DNA from: Micromonospora rhizosphaerae
Lineage (GTDB): Bacteria > Actinomycetota > Actinomycetes > Mycobacteriales > Micromonosporaceae
Direction of reading: 5' to 3'
DNA length: 64,000 nucleotides
Assembly: GCF_900091465.1 (NCBI RefSeq)
Contig: NZ_FMHV01000002.1
Location: 1,488,001-1,552,000, forward strand
Shown: piece after piece, positions 26,272-35,657 of the stretch
How positions within the stretch are numbered: the first letter of the stretch is position 1
How the letters are laid out: each line of letters begins with the position of its first letter
Program-made: the position numbers and the translations under genes
The notes under the pieces: generated by a model
Seen by the model: only the letters and a program-made list of their open reading frames with translations
Told to the model about the DNA's origin: nothing
The model's database searches: none

Positions 26272-28488
26272 ATGAGGCGGCGGGGTGGAGGCGAGGACGA
26301 CGAGGCCGAGCGGGGCACCGTCGTCACGCCCTCGGCCGAGTTCCCCCCGCTCGACCCGGACGAGTTGGCCGCGCTGAGCCGGATCGGCGAACGGTGGCGC
26401 ACCCCGCGCTGCCCCGGCGGGGACGAGCTGCCCGTGGACCCGACCCTGGGCCGGAACCGGCGCCGGCCGGCCCCCACCCGCTTCGGCCGGCTCGCGCCGA
26501 TCGAGATGTTCATGGTCGAGGAGCAGGACGAGCTGGTCGCCACCGAGGCGGCCCACCAGCCCGGCTCCCGGCTCGGCCGGGGCCTCAGCCGGCTCCGTCG
26601 AGCGCTCTTCGGCCCGCCGTTGAGCAGCACCGCCGTGCTGTACGAGCGGATGCGCAAGCTGGTTGCCCTGCCGATCCTCTCCTCGGACCTGCTCAGCTCG
26701 GTGGCGTACGGGCCGGAGGCCATGCTGGCCGTCCTGCTGCTCGCCGGGACCGCGACCCTGCACCTGTCGCTGCCGCTGGGGGCCGCGCTGGTCGTCCTGA
26801 TGGTGGCGGTCGGCCTGTCGTACCGGCAGACCATCCCCGCCTACCCGCACGGCGCGGGCTCCTACATCGTGGCCAGCGACAACCTCGGCGCCGCTTCCGG
26901 GCTGATGGCGGCGGCCGGGCTGATGATGGACTACGTCCTGACCGTGGCGGTCTCGGTGGCGGCGGGGGTACACGCGGTCACCTCGGCGCTGCCCGGCCTC
27001 GCCCCGGAGACCGTGCCGCTCGGCGTGCTGGTGATCGCCGTGCTGCTCGCCGGAAACCTGCGTGGGGTACGCACCGCCGGCAACATCTTCGTCCTGCCCA
27101 CGTACGCCTTCATCGTCGCGCTCGTCGCGCTGCTGGCGGTCGGTTGGCTCCGCGCGGCTGGCCGGGGCTTCGCGCCGCTGCCCCCGCCACCGATGCCGGC
27201 CGTCGAAGGACTGAGCCTGCTGCTGGTGCTGCGCGCGTTCTCCTCCGGTGCGACGTCGATGACCGGCATTGAGGCGGTGTCGAACGCGGTGCCGGCGTTC
27301 CGGCCGCTGGAGTGGCGTAACGCCCGGACCGCCCTCGTCTGGATGGTCAGCATGCTGGTGGTGTTCTTCGCCGGCCTGGTCGGGTTGATCCACCTGTCCG
27401 GCCTGGTGCCCAGGCCCGGCGAGACCCTGCTGTCGCAGTTGGCCCGCGCCACGTTCCCGACCGGCCCGTGGTACGGGCTGATCCAGGCGGCCACCGCGCT
27501 GATCCTGCTGCTGGCCGCGAACACGGCCTTCAACGACTTTCCCCGCCTGCTCTTCTTCATGGCGCGGGACGGGCACGCACCCCGCCGGTTCCTGCACCTG
27601 GGGGACCGCCTGGCGTTCACCAACGGGCTGGTCGCGCTCGCCGTCGCGGCGGCGGTCATCTTCGTCGCCTTCCGCGGCAACACCGAAGCCCTGATCCCGC
27701 TCTTCGCGGTGGGCGTGTTCCTGGCGTTCACCCTCTCCCAGGCCGGCATGGTGGTGCACTGGTGGCGCCGGCGAAGGTCCGGCTGGCACCACCGGCTGGC
27801 GATCAACGCGATCGGCGCCGCCATGTCCGCGGTGGTCCTGCTGACCGCCGCGATCGGGAAGTTCACCGAGGGCGCCTGGGTGGTGGTCGTCGCGGTGGCC
27901 CTGCTCGTCCTGCTCTTCCGCCGGATCCACCAGCACTACGCCGCGCTGCACCGGACGCTGGCGCTGCGCCCGCCGCCGGGGGCCGGCCCCGCGCCGCCCC
28001 CGGTCGGGTCCGCGCCGGGAGCGGCGCCGACCGGGTCCGCGCCGGAGACCGCGCCCGCCGAGGTCGAGGAACTACCCCAGCAGGTACGCCACCTGGTGAT
28101 CGTGCCGGTCGCCCGGCTGAACCGGGCATCGCTGCGCGGCCTGGCGTACGCGTCCTCGCTGGGTCAGCCGACGCTCGCCGTGCACATCGCGCCGGAGGAG
28201 GAGGAAGCCGACCGGTTCCGGGAGCAGTGGGAGGCATGGGGCGACCACGTGCGGCTGGAGACGATCGTGTCGCCGTACCGGGCGGTCATCGGGCCGCTGG
28301 CGCACTACCTGGAGGCGCTGCACGCCTCCCGGACGGATCTGACGCTGACCGTGATCGTGCCGGAGGTGGTGCTGCGCCGGCTTTGGCACCGGCCGCTGCA
28401 CAGCCGGGCCGAGCAGCGGCTGCGCAAGGCCCTGCAAGCCCTGCCCGGCGTGGTGGTCACCAGCGTCCCAGTCCACCTCGCCGAGTGA
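26272..28488 (+). CDS. APC-superfamily permease with long N-terminal and C-terminal cytosolic domains
   Basis: Protein of 738 residues. About 130 cytosolic residues precede the permease core of 12 helices (LPILSSDLLSSVAYGPEAML is the entry to helix 1; PAYPHGAGSYIVASDNLG the unwound substrate segment). After helix 12 comes an Ala/Pro-rich linker and a soluble 130-residue domain resembling a universal-stress fold (VRHLVIVPVARLNRASLRGL). This matches the APC (KimA/Kup-associated) group of amino-acid or K+ permeases. GGAGGAGGGGG precedes the ATG. It is followed by kup, so a role in K+ uptake is as plausible as amino-acid transport. Confidence 0.85.
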   Translation: MRRRGGGEDDEAERGTVVTPSAEFPPLDPDELAALSRIGERWRTPRCPGGDELPVDPTLGRNRRRPAPTRFGRLAPIEMFMVEEQDELVATEAAHQPGSRLGRGLSRLRRALFGPPLSSTAVLYERMRKLVALPILSSDLLSSVAYGPEAMLAVLLLAGTATLHLSLPLGAALVVLMVAVGLSYRQTIPAYPHGAGSYIVASDNLGAASGLMAAAGLMMDYVLTVAVSVAAGVHAVTSALPGLAPETVPLGVLVIAVLLAGNLRGVRTAGNIFVLPTYAFIVALVALLAVGWLRAAGRGFAPLPPPPMPAVEGLSLLLVLRAFSSGATSMTGIEAVSNAVPAFRPLEWRNARTALVWMVSMLVVFFAGLVGLIHLSGLVPRPGETLLSQLARATFPTGPWYGLIQAATALILLLAANTAFNDFPRLLFFMARDGHAPRRFLHLGDRLAFTNGLVALAVAAAVIFVAFRGNTEALIPLFAVGVFLAFTLSQAGMVVHWWRRRRSGWHHRLAINAIGAAMSAVVLLTAAIGKFTEGAWVVVVAVALLVLLFRRIHQHYAALHRTLALRPPPGAGPAPPPVGSAPGAAPTGSAPETAPAEVEELPQQVRHLVIVPVARLNRASLRGLAYASSLGQPTLAVHIAPEEEEADRFREQWEAWGDHVRLETIVSPYRAVIGPLAHYLEALHASRTDLTLTVIVPEVVLRRLWHRPLHSRAEQRLRKALQALPGVVVTSVPVHLAE

Positions 28489-28610
28489 GCGTCACAGGTA
28501 CGCCACGTATCGTCGCCATGGCGCCACCAGCCGTCGCTGGCTATGTGGGCGGTCGGCGCGCTTCGGAGATCGGGTGTACGGAGCGGCGTGCGGGTTGGTA
28601 TGCCTGTGGG

Positions 28611-30596
28611 GTGTGGGAGCAAGCGAACAACGAGCAGCCTTCGGTGGGCGGCAACGGGCCGACGGAGGACGGTGGAACGGCGTCCCAGACACCGCTGACG
28701 GGTCACCCGACGGCGGGGAAGGCGGCGGGGCTGTCGCTGCTTCTGGGCGCGTTGGGTGTGGTGTACGGCGATATCGGCACCAGCCCGCTGTATGCGCTGA
28801 AGACGGTCTTCACCCTTGACCGCAACCTGGAACCGAACGCCCGCGACGTGTTCGGCGTGATCTCGCTGGTCTTCTGGTCGATCACCCTGATCACGTCAAT
28901 CAAGTACGTGATCTTCATCCTGAGGGCCGACAACGACGGCGAGGGCGGCGTGATGGCCCTGGCCGCCCTCGCCCGACGGGCGCTGCTCAACACCAACGGA
29001 AGGCGCGCCGCCAGTGTGTTGGCGCTCGGGGCGCTCGGCGCCGCCCTGTTCTACGGCGACAGCGTGATCACCCCGGCGATCTCGGTGTTGTCGGCGGTGG
29101 AGGGACTGGAGGTCACCTCCCCGCAGTGGGCGGTGGTCGTGCTGCCGGTATCGGCGGCGATCCTCACCCTGCTGTTCGCCGTCCAACGATGGGGTACCGC
29201 ACGGGTCGGAGCCGTGTTCGGGCCGATCATGCTGTTCTGGTTCGCCTGCCTGGGCGTCGCCGGCGCGGCCGAGGTGTTACGTCACCCGAGCATCCTGGCC
29301 GGGCTGTCACCGACGTATGCGGCCCTGTTCGTCGTGCACCACCCGGTGATCGCGTTCGTCGCGATGGGCGCGGTGGTGCTGGCGATCACCGGCGCCGAAG
29401 CGCTCTACGCCGACATGGGCCACTTCGGCCGCGCCCCGATCCGCCGGGCCTGGTTCGCGATCGTGTTTCCCGCGTTGACACTCAACTACCTCGGCCAGGG
29501 CGCGTTGATCCTACGGACACCGGACAGCCGCGCCAATCCGTTCTTCCTCCTGCTGCCAGGCTGGGCGCGGCTGCCGATGGTCGTCCTGGCCACCGTGGCC
29601 ACCGTGATCGCGTCCCAGGCGGTGATCTCCGGGGCGTTCTCGGTGTCCCGGGAGGCGATGCGGCTGGGTTTCCTGCCGCACCTGCGCATCCGGCAGACCT
29701 CCCACCGCGAGTACGGGCAGATCTACGCGCCCGGGGTGAACTGGAGCCTGTTCGCGGCCGTCCTGCTGGTGGTGTTCGCGTTCGGGTCATCCACGAAACT
29801 TGCCGCCGCCTACGGGGTGGCGGTCACCGGCACATTCCTGATCACCACGACCCTGTTCCTGGTCGTCGCGCGGGCACTGTGGCGCTGGTCCACCCGGCGC
29901 GTGGTGCTGTTCGGGGTCGTCTTCGGCAGCATCGAGCTGATCTTTTTCACCGCGAACCTGGCCAAGGTCAGCCACGGTGGCTGGTTGACCCTGCTCATCG
30001 CGATCGTCGTGTTCACGATCCTGGTGACGTGGCGGCGCGGAGCCCAGCTGGTCACCCCGCGACGGATCGAACGGGAAGGCCCACTACCGGCCTTCATCAA
30101 CGACCTGCACGCCGCCAACATCCCGTTCGTGCCGGGCACCGCGGTGTTCCCGCATCCGAACAAGGAGACGACGCCGCTGGCACTGCGCGCGAACGTCGCG
30201 CACAACCACGTCCGGCACGAGAGAATTGTGATCATTACCGGTCGTACCGCGAACGTCCCGCACATCCCCTGGGACCAGCGACTGACCATCGACGATCTCG
30301 GCGACCCCAACGACGGCATCGTCCACATCACCGCCGTCTTCGGCTTCCAGGACCCCACCGACTTCCCCGAGGTCCTACGCCACGCCGCCACCCACCCCCT
30401 CGCCGAAGGAATCGCCCTTGACCAGGTCTCCTACTTCGTCTCCAGGATCACCCTGCGTTGCACCCGCCGCCCCGGTATGGCCATCTGGCGCAAGCGCCTG
30501 TTCATCGGCCTCGCCCACAACGCCGCCAGTCAAGCCGAGTTTCTCCACCTGCCAGACGAACGCACCATCGTCCTGAGTGCTGAAGTTCCCGTCTGA
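28611..30596 (+). CDS. kup: Kup-type potassium uptake protein
   Basis: K+/H+ symporter of 661 residues with 12 helices and a C-terminal cytosolic domain. The family signatures VVYGDIGTSPLYALK in helix 1, RADNDGEGG, GDSVITPAISVLSA, and GAEALYADMGHFG are all present. It imports K+ when other systems are limited. The GTG at 28611 begins VWEQANNEQ; an ATG at 28519 is also in frame but would add about 30 residues of odd composition. No ribosome site is obvious at either. It lies between two APC permeases, forming a cation/amino-acid transport cluster. No ydaO-type riboswitch is recognised upstream. Confidence 0.94.
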   Translation: MWEQANNEQPSVGGNGPTEDGGTASQTPLTGHPTAGKAAGLSLLLGALGVVYGDIGTSPLYALKTVFTLDRNLEPNARDVFGVISLVFWSITLITSIKYVIFILRADNDGEGGVMALAALARRALLNTNGRRAASVLALGALGAALFYGDSVITPAISVLSAVEGLEVTSPQWAVVVLPVSAAILTLLFAVQRWGTARVGAVFGPIMLFWFACLGVAGAAEVLRHPSILAGLSPTYAALFVVHHPVIAFVAMGAVVLAITGAEALYADMGHFGRAPIRRAWFAIVFPALTLNYLGQGALILRTPDSRANPFFLLLPGWARLPMVVLATVATVIASQAVISGAFSVSREAMRLGFLPHLRIRQTSHREYGQIYAPGVNWSLFAAVLLVVFAFGSSTKLAAAYGVAVTGTFLITTTLFLVVARALWRWSTRRVVLFGVVFGSIELIFFTANLAKVSHGGWLTLLIAIVVFTILVTWRRGAQLVTPRRIEREGPLPAFINDLHAANIPFVPGTAVFPHPNKETTPLALRANVAHNHVRHERIVIITGRTANVPHIPWDQRLTIDDLGDPNDGIVHITAVFGFQDPTDFPEVLRHAATHPLAEGIALDQVSYFVSRITLRCTRRPGMAIWRKRLFIGLAHNAASQAEFLHLPDERTIVLSAEVPV

Positions 30597-30769
30597 ACCC
30601 CCGCCAACTGCACTCCACAACACTGAACAGCAGTCGACGTTGCTCAATATCGCGTGGTGAGGAGTATCTGCAGGCCGGGCGGTCAGGGACGAGCAGCCGC
30701 TCGAGCGGACTACGGCTCGGCGTCCTGGGAAGTCTGGACGAGTCCTGTTCGCGGCCGGCGGAGGTTCCG

Positions 30770-32158
30770 GTGTCCAGCAGTGCCAGGAGACTGCGGCAGC
30801 CTCCGCGCCGTCTGATGGGTTTGCACAGCCGTCCCGTCCTTCTGTTCGCGTTCGCGTTCGCGATCATGGCCGACCCGGTTTCCTCGGTGGCGTACGCCAT
30901 CGAAGCCGCGCTGCGGGCACTGAACGGCGACCTGTCGCTGCTCCTGCCGACGATGTGCCTGGTCCTGGGCTTGATCGCCCTCGTGATCCTCAACTACCAC
31001 CAGCTGGTGGCCCGGTACCCGGAGGGCGGCGGGGCGGCGGCCGCGGCGGGGGACGCGTTCGGCGAGGCCTGGGCGTTCGTGCCGATGGGCGCGCTGATCG
31101 TGGACTTCGTGCTCACCATCGCCATCAGCTGCGCCGCGGCGGCCGCCGCGCTGATCGCCTACCTGCCGGCCCTGGCGCCGTGGCGGGTACCCCTGACGCT
31201 CGCGCTCATCGTCGCCGTCGCCGGCCTGACCTGGTTCGGGCACCTCGGCCGGGCAGTGTTCGCGGCCATGACGGTGGGATTCATCGCCGCGGCCCTGCTG
31301 GTGCTGGTCTACGGGGCGGTAGCCCAACCTCACCCCACCGGCACTGTCAGCCGAACCGCACCGCACCCGCCGCCGGTGGCGATCGCGCTGGCGTTCCCGG
31401 TCGCCATGGCCCTGGCCACCGGAGTCGAAGCGCCCTCCTCGGCCATCGCCCAGCTCGGCCAGCTCGTCGGTGCCGGACGGCGCCGGTTCGGGCGAATCAC
31501 GCTGTGGCTGACTCTCGGCATCGTCGGCACGATCACCCTCGGCCTGACGATCGAAGCCAGCCGACTACGAATCGGGGAGCCGCACGAGAACACGACCCAG
31601 ATCGCCGAGCTGGCCCGCGTCGCCGCGCCCGGCCCGCTGTTCGCCGCCTTCCAGCTGATGACCGCACTGCTGCTCCTGGCTGCCGCCTGTTCCTCCTTCC
31701 AGGCCGGACCCGGGCTGCTCAAGGCACTCGCTCGCCAGACTCTGTCCGAGGGCCAGACGACCGGGATCCTGCCGGCCCCGCTGGGACGTACCAACGTTCA
31801 CCACACGCCCTTCTGGGGTCTACTGCTGTTCATCGCCATGTCGGCTGTCGTGACTGTCGCCGTCGACGCTCGTGAGCAGCGTCTGGTGGTCTTCTACGCC
31901 GTCGCGGTGTTCCTGAGCTTCCTGGCCGGTCTGGCCGCCATGGCGGTATTTTTCCGTCGCGAACGGCGGCCCGTGCAGCTCGCGGTCAGCCTCGTAGGTG
32001 CTCTCGGGGTCTCCTTCACGTTGGCGGTGAACCTCGCCCGCGGCTACCCGATCGCGTCGCTGGCCGCCGCACTGCTCGTCGCCGCGGTGTTCTACCGGCT
32101 GTGGGCACGGGCAGGTCGGCCCCGCGGAATCGCCGGGGCCGTGGCCGAACCAGACTGA
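30770..32158 (+). CDS. APC-superfamily permease
   Basis: Membrane protein of 462 residues with 12 predicted helices and almost no soluble domains. The first helix region (FAIMADPVSSVAYAIEAAL) and the helix 2 segment (ARYPEGGGAAAAAGDAFG) are those of amino-acid permeases of the APC family. The GTG has GGAGG at five bases. It is smaller than the 26272 permease and lacks its terminal domains, so it is a distant paralogue. Substrate unknown; position after kup hints at co-regulation, although 173 bp separate them. Confidence 0.83.
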   Translation: MSSSARRLRQPPRRLMGLHSRPVLLFAFAFAIMADPVSSVAYAIEAALRALNGDLSLLLPTMCLVLGLIALVILNYHQLVARYPEGGGAAAAAGDAFGEAWAFVPMGALIVDFVLTIAISCAAAAAALIAYLPALAPWRVPLTLALIVAVAGLTWFGHLGRAVFAAMTVGFIAAALLVLVYGAVAQPHPTGTVSRTAPHPPPVAIALAFPVAMALATGVEAPSSAIAQLGQLVGAGRRRFGRITLWLTLGIVGTITLGLTIEASRLRIGEPHENTTQIAELARVAAPGPLFAAFQLMTALLLLAAACSSFQAGPGLLKALARQTLSEGQTTGILPAPLGRTNVHHTPFWGLLLFIAMSAVVTVAVDAREQRLVVFYAVAVFLSFLAGLAAMAVFFRRERRPVQLAVSLVGALGVSFTLAVNLARGYPIASLAAALLVAAVFYRLWARAGRPRGIAGAVAEPD

Positions 32159-32233
32159 AGCGTGGACAGTTCAGCAAGAGCACGAGAAGCTCCGGCTGCC
32201 GACAAAGACGTAACCCGCAGGAGGAGGGGCCGG

Positions 32234-32989
32234 TCAGATGTCGTGGACCTCCAGCACCCGGGCGGTGGGCGCGACGTCGCCCAGCTCGGCCCGGAGCGCG
32301 GCCCGTTCCGAGTCGGCCAGGTACCCGTCGTAACCCGCCCGCGAGGCGAACCGGATGACGTGCACCTCGGTCCGCCCGTCCCCGGTACGCAGCCGCCGTT
32401 CCAGCCGTCCACCGTGCCGTCCGAGCAGGGCGAGCACCGCGTCCTCGTACCGCCGACCGGCCTCGGGGTCGGCGCGCAGGTCGACCAGGGCGACCAGCCG
32501 GAGCACCCCCGCCGGGTCGTCGACCAGCGACTTCCAGAACTGGTGGTCGACGTGGCCGCCCGGGATGCCGTCCCGGATCCCGGTGGCGGTGTAGCCGTGC
32601 CGCCGGTAGAACGCGGGCGCCTGGAACGAGAACGACGCCACCGAGATCTCGGTGCAGCCGCGCCGGCGGGCCTCCTCCTCGGCGGCCCCCAACATTCTTC
32701 CGCCCCAGCCGCGGTGCCGCTGGTCCGCGCGCACCCACATGGTGTTGATGCCGGCCCGGCCGCCCCAGGTCCAGCCGGTCAGCCCGCCGACCAGCTCGCC
32801 GTCGGCGTCGGTGACCCGTACCGAGAGGTCGGCCTCGTCGTCGGCGCCGGTCGCGGCGTTGTTGAACGCGGTCAGTTCCCGCCCGATCCGGGCCTCCAGC
32901 TCGGCGTCCGCGCCGCCCACCCGCAGGGTCGCGCCGTCGGCCCGGCCCGGGTCTGCGCTGCCGGTCCCGGTGTCGTTCCCCGTGGTCAT
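32234..32989 (-). CDS. GNAT N-acetyltransferase fused to a DUF1330-like domain
   Basis: Protein of 251 residues. Residues 25-160 form a GNAT domain (VRADQRHRGWGGRMLGAAEEEARRRG is the acetyl-CoA motif, key residues RGWGG; FQAPAFYRRHGY the motif B). Residues 168-251 look like a ferredoxin-like alpha-beta barrel of the DUF1330/antibiotic-monooxygenase type (LRLVALVDLRADPEAGRRYEDA). The fusion is unusual; these small barrels usually form dimers. Substrate unknown. Confidence 0.8.
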   Translation of the reverse strand: MTTGNDTGTGSADPGRADGATLRVGGADAELEARIGRELTAFNNAATGADDEADLSVRVTDADGELVGGLTGWTWGGRAGINTMWVRADQRHRGWGGRMLGAAEEEARRRGCTEISVASFSFQAPAFYRRHGYTATGIRDGIPGGHVDHQFWKSLVDDPAGVLRLVALVDLRADPEAGRRYEDAVLALLGRHGGRLERRLRTGDGRTEVHVIRFASRAGYDGYLADSERAALRAELGDVAPTARVLEVHDI

Positions 32990-33038
32990 GGCGCGGAGTG
33001 TGGCACCCGGCCGCGGCGGGACGCCACCGGAAAACCCG

Positions 33039-33884
33039 TCACTCGCCGGTGCCGACGGCCTTGGCGCTGGCCGTCCAGAGCCGGGCGGCGAGCTGCGGGT
33101 CGGCCGCCTTGGGCAGCGGCCGGCGCAGCCGCCGGTCGTGGTGGTACGCGCCGTCGACCAGCCGGGAGGGATCCTGGTTGGCCAGCCAGACCAGCGTCTC
33201 CGCGCCCTTCTCCGGGCTGCGGAACGGCAGCAGCCGCATGCCCAGGGCGACCAGTCGGCTTTCGTTGCCGAACCGGGTCCGCACCACGCCGGGATGGAAG
33301 GAGTACGCCGGCACGTCCGGCCAGCGCCGGGCCGCCTCCGCGGCGAAGAGGATGTTCGCCTGCTTGCTGGTGCCGTACGCGCGCATCGGCCGGTAGCGGC
33401 GCAGCGCGGCGTTGAGGTCGTCCGGATCGAGTGCGCCGCTGCGGTGCGCGCCGGAGGCGGTGACCACCATCCGGCCGATCCGGTCGCGGAGCAGGTTGGT
33501 GAGCAGGAACGGGGCCAGGTGGTTGGCCTGCATGGTCAGTTCGAAACCGTCGACCGTGGTCACCGGTTGCAGCACGACCGCGCCGGCATTGTTGGCCAGC
33601 ACGTCGATCCGGTCGTACGCGGCGCGCAGCTGGTCGGCGAGCCGCCGGACGTCGTCGAGGACCGCGAAGTCGGCCCGGAACAGCTCGGGCCGCTCGCCGG
33701 CGGCCTCCCGGACCCGGTCCCCGGCGGACTGGAGCCGGGCCGGGTCCCGGCCGACCAGTACCACCCGGTCACCCCGGCGCGCCAGGTCGACGGCGGCGGC
33801 CAGTCCGATGCCGGAGCTGGCGCCCGTCACCACCACGGTCCGACGCTCAGTGAGATCTTCCACAGGTCCATTCACCCCGGTCAC
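33039..33884 (-). CDS. Short-chain dehydrogenase (retinol-dehydrogenase-like)
   Basis: SDR of 281 residues. Cofactor motif TGASSGIGLAAA, Arg at VGRDPARL pointing to NADP(H), NNAGAV, and the active-site YGTSK. The long C-terminal part (PAYSFHPGVVRTRFG and onwards) is typical of the retinol dehydrogenase/WW-oxidoreductase group that acts on lipophilic alcohols. It is divergent from the CitE-like lyase gene. The GTG at 33884 has no clear ribosome site; another GTG lies three codons further in. Confidence 0.87.
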   Translation of the reverse strand: MTGVNGPVEDLTERRTVVVTGASSGIGLAAAVDLARRGDRVVLVGRDPARLQSAGDRVREAAGERPELFRADFAVLDDVRRLADQLRAAYDRIDVLANNAGAVVLQPVTTVDGFELTMQANHLAPFLLTNLLRDRIGRMVVTASGAHRSGALDPDDLNAALRRYRPMRAYGTSKQANILFAAEAARRWPDVPAYSFHPGVVRTRFGNESRLVALGMRLLPFRSPEKGAETLVWLANQDPSRLVDGAYHHDRRLRRPLPKAADPQLAARLWTASAKAVGTGE

Positions 33885-33903
33885 GGCACGAGGTTACCGT
33901 GGC

Positions 33904-33932
33904 GTCACAAATCCCTTTGGGATCGTTAAGTT
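33904..33932 (+). promoter_or_regulatory. Promoter of the CitE-like lyase gene with operator-like palindrome
   Basis: GTCACA (33904-33909) and TAAGTT (33927-33932) are separated by 17 bp and fit a vegetative promoter. The spacer contains the palindrome ATCCC-TTT-GGGAT (33911-33923), a candidate operator. The transcript would start near 33940, 50 nt before the ATG. Confidence 0.4.
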
Positions 33933-33989
33933 CTCGGTTTCATGTCAGGTGGCGTCGGCGTGTCGCCGGACGCTGGAAGGAGCGCATCC

Positions 33990-34946
33990 ATGGCCGCTGT
34001 CGGTCGCCCCCGCCGGTCCTGCCTCGCGGTACCCGGCTCCAGCGTCAAGATGCTCGGCAAGGCCCAGGGCCTGCCGGCCGACCAGGTCTTCCTGGACCTG
34101 GAGGACGCGGTCGCCCCGCTGGCCAAGCCCGACGCGCGGAAGAACATCGTGGCCGCCCTGAACGAGGGTGACTGGGCCGGCAAGACCCGGGTGGTCCGGG
34201 TCAACGACCTCACCACGCCATGGACGTACCGGGACGTCATCGAGGTGGTCGAGGGTGCCGGCGCCAACCTGGACTGCATCATGCTGCCGAAGGTGCAGAA
34301 CACCGCCCAGGTGCAGTGGCTGGACCTGACGCTCACCCAGATCGAGAAGACCCTCGGCCTGGAGGTCGGCCGGATCGGCATCGAGGCGCAGATCGAGAAC
34401 GCCGCCGGCCTGGTCAACGTCGACGCCATCGCGGCCGCCTCGCCCCGGGTGGAGACCATCATCTTCGGACCGGCCGACTTCATGGCCTCCATCAACATGA
34501 AGTCGCTGGTCGTCGGGGCGCTGATCCCGGACTACCCGGGCGACCCCTACCACTACATCCTGATGCGGATCCTGATGGCCGCCCGGATGCACGACAAGCA
34601 GGCCATCGACGGTCCGTTCCTGCAGATCCGGGACGTGGACGCGTTCCGCGAGGTGGCCAAGCGCTCGGCCGCGCTCGGCTTCGACGGCAAGTGGGTGCTG
34701 CACCCGGGCCAGATCGAGGCGGCGAACGAGGTCTACTCGCCGGCCCAGGCCGACTACGACCACGCGGAGTTGATCCTCGACGCGTACGACTACTCCACCT
34801 CTGAGGCGGGCGGGAGACTCGGCGCGGTGATGCTCGGCGACGAGATGATCGACGAGGCGTCCCGCAAGATGGCCCTGGTGATCGCCGCCAAGGGGCGCGC
34901 GGCTGGCATGACCCGCACGTCGAGCTTCACCCCGCCCTCGGAGTGA
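33990..34946 (+). CDS. HpcH/HpaI aldolase / citrate lyase family protein (CoA-ester lyase)
   Basis: TIM-barrel enzyme of 318 residues of the CitE/malyl-CoA lyase family. RSCLAVPGSSVKMLGKA, then VFLDLEDAVAP with the metal-binding acid, LPKVQNT, IGIEAQIENAAGLVN (catalytic Glu) and FGPADFMASI are the family landmarks. Such enzymes cleave or form L-malyl-CoA or beta-methylmalyl-CoA; citrate lyase proper is unlikely without citD/citF. The ATG has GGAAGGAG at seven bases. The acyl-CoA dehydrogenase and MaoC hydratase further along would suit an acyl-CoA pathway such as the ethylmalonyl-CoA route, but no ccr or mutase gene is visible. Confidence 0.88.
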   Translation: MAAVGRPRRSCLAVPGSSVKMLGKAQGLPADQVFLDLEDAVAPLAKPDARKNIVAALNEGDWAGKTRVVRVNDLTTPWTYRDVIEVVEGAGANLDCIMLPKVQNTAQVQWLDLTLTQIEKTLGLEVGRIGIEAQIENAAGLVNVDAIAAASPRVETIIFGPADFMASINMKSLVVGALIPDYPGDPYHYILMRILMAARMHDKQAIDGPFLQIRDVDAFREVAKRSAALGFDGKWVLHPGQIEAANEVYSPAQADYDHAELILDAYDYSTSEAGGRLGAVMLGDEMIDEASRKMALVIAAKGRAAGMTRTSSFTPPSE

Positions 34947-34974
34947 GCGGAGGCCGCCTCGCCGGGGCGGCGTC

Positions 34975-35002
34975 GGGCCGTCCCGGCCGAACGGGACGGC
35001 CC
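34975..35002. terminator. Bidirectional terminator between lyase and DUF4190 genes
   Basis: Perfect 10-bp stem GGGCCGTCCC / GGGACGGCCC with an eight-base loop, followed by GTTTCGTCTT. It lies between convergent genes. Confidence 0.8.
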
Positions 35003-35011
35003 GTTTCGTCT

Positions 35012-35536
35012 TCAGTAGCTGCTGCCGGAGCTGCTCTGGCTGATGGCGAACACGATCGCCACGACGTAGAAGGCGATCAGCAGCACCAGCAGGCCGGTGA
35101 GGATCCAGCCGACGATGATGGCGGCCTTCGCCATGCCCTCGCCCTGCTCCCCGGTCTCCCGGATCTGCTTGCGTGCCACGTGGCCGAGGATCGCGCCGAT
35201 CGGCGCGGTGATGCAGGAGGCGAAGCCGACCAGCGAGAGCACCAGTGCCACGATGGCCAGGGTGTTGGTCTTCGCGGACGCCGGGTAGGCGTATCCCGGG
35301 TAGCCCGGCGGTGGGTAACCGGCCGCGGCGTACGGGTCGCCCATGGGCGGCGGGTAGCCTGCGGCGGCGTACGGGTCGGCGGTCGGCGGCGGGTAGCCGG
35401 GGGCGGCGTACGGGTCGGCGGGGGTCGGCTGGGCGGGGATCGGGTTGCCGCCCTGGGTCGGGTCGGCCGGCGGCGTCGACTGCTGGCCGGGCACGGACGG
35501 GTCGTGCCAACCACCGGGCGGTGGGGGATAGGTCAT
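35012..35536 (-). CDS. DUF4190 membrane protein with Pro/Tyr-rich repeats
   Basis: Protein of 174 residues. The first 85 residues are a Pro/Gly/Tyr-rich cytosolic stretch containing three near-identical units of the type DPYAAAGYPPP, visible as direct repeats in the DNA at about 35310-35420. Two membrane helices follow (about 92-115 and 138-165) with the DUF4190 signature GAILGHVARKQIRETGE between them. Function unknown; the domain is frequent in actinobacterial envelope proteins. A second DUF4190 protein is encoded 1.1 kb away, on the other side of an SDR gene. Confidence 0.82.
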   Translation of the reverse strand: MTYPPPPGGWHDPSVPGQQSTPPADPTQGGNPIPAQPTPADPYAAPGYPPPTADPYAAAGYPPPMGDPYAAAGYPPPGYPGYAYPASAKTNTLAIVALVLSLVGFASCITAPIGAILGHVARKQIRETGEQGEGMAKAAIIVGWILTGLLVLLIAFYVVAIVFAISQSSSGSSY

Positions 35537-35657
35537 CAGGTTTCATCTCCGTTAGGTGCGGGTGCGCCGCCAGGGTAGCCACGGCGGGCGAAAACTGGCG
35601 TCCCGCGATACCGGGTGCCGGATTGCCCGGACTCGCCGGAGGGGGCAGGATCTGCGC

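Noticed and set aside
24424..27951. A 1175-codon open frame on the minus strand
   Set aside because: Only its last 233 codons encode the HAD protein. The rest is antisense to the EamA and APC genes and is low-complexity Gln/Arg/Gly typical of GC-rich shadows.
28489..28610. A c-di-AMP (ydaO) riboswitch before kup
   Set aside because: Common before such genes in actinobacteria, but I could not find its conserved core sequences.
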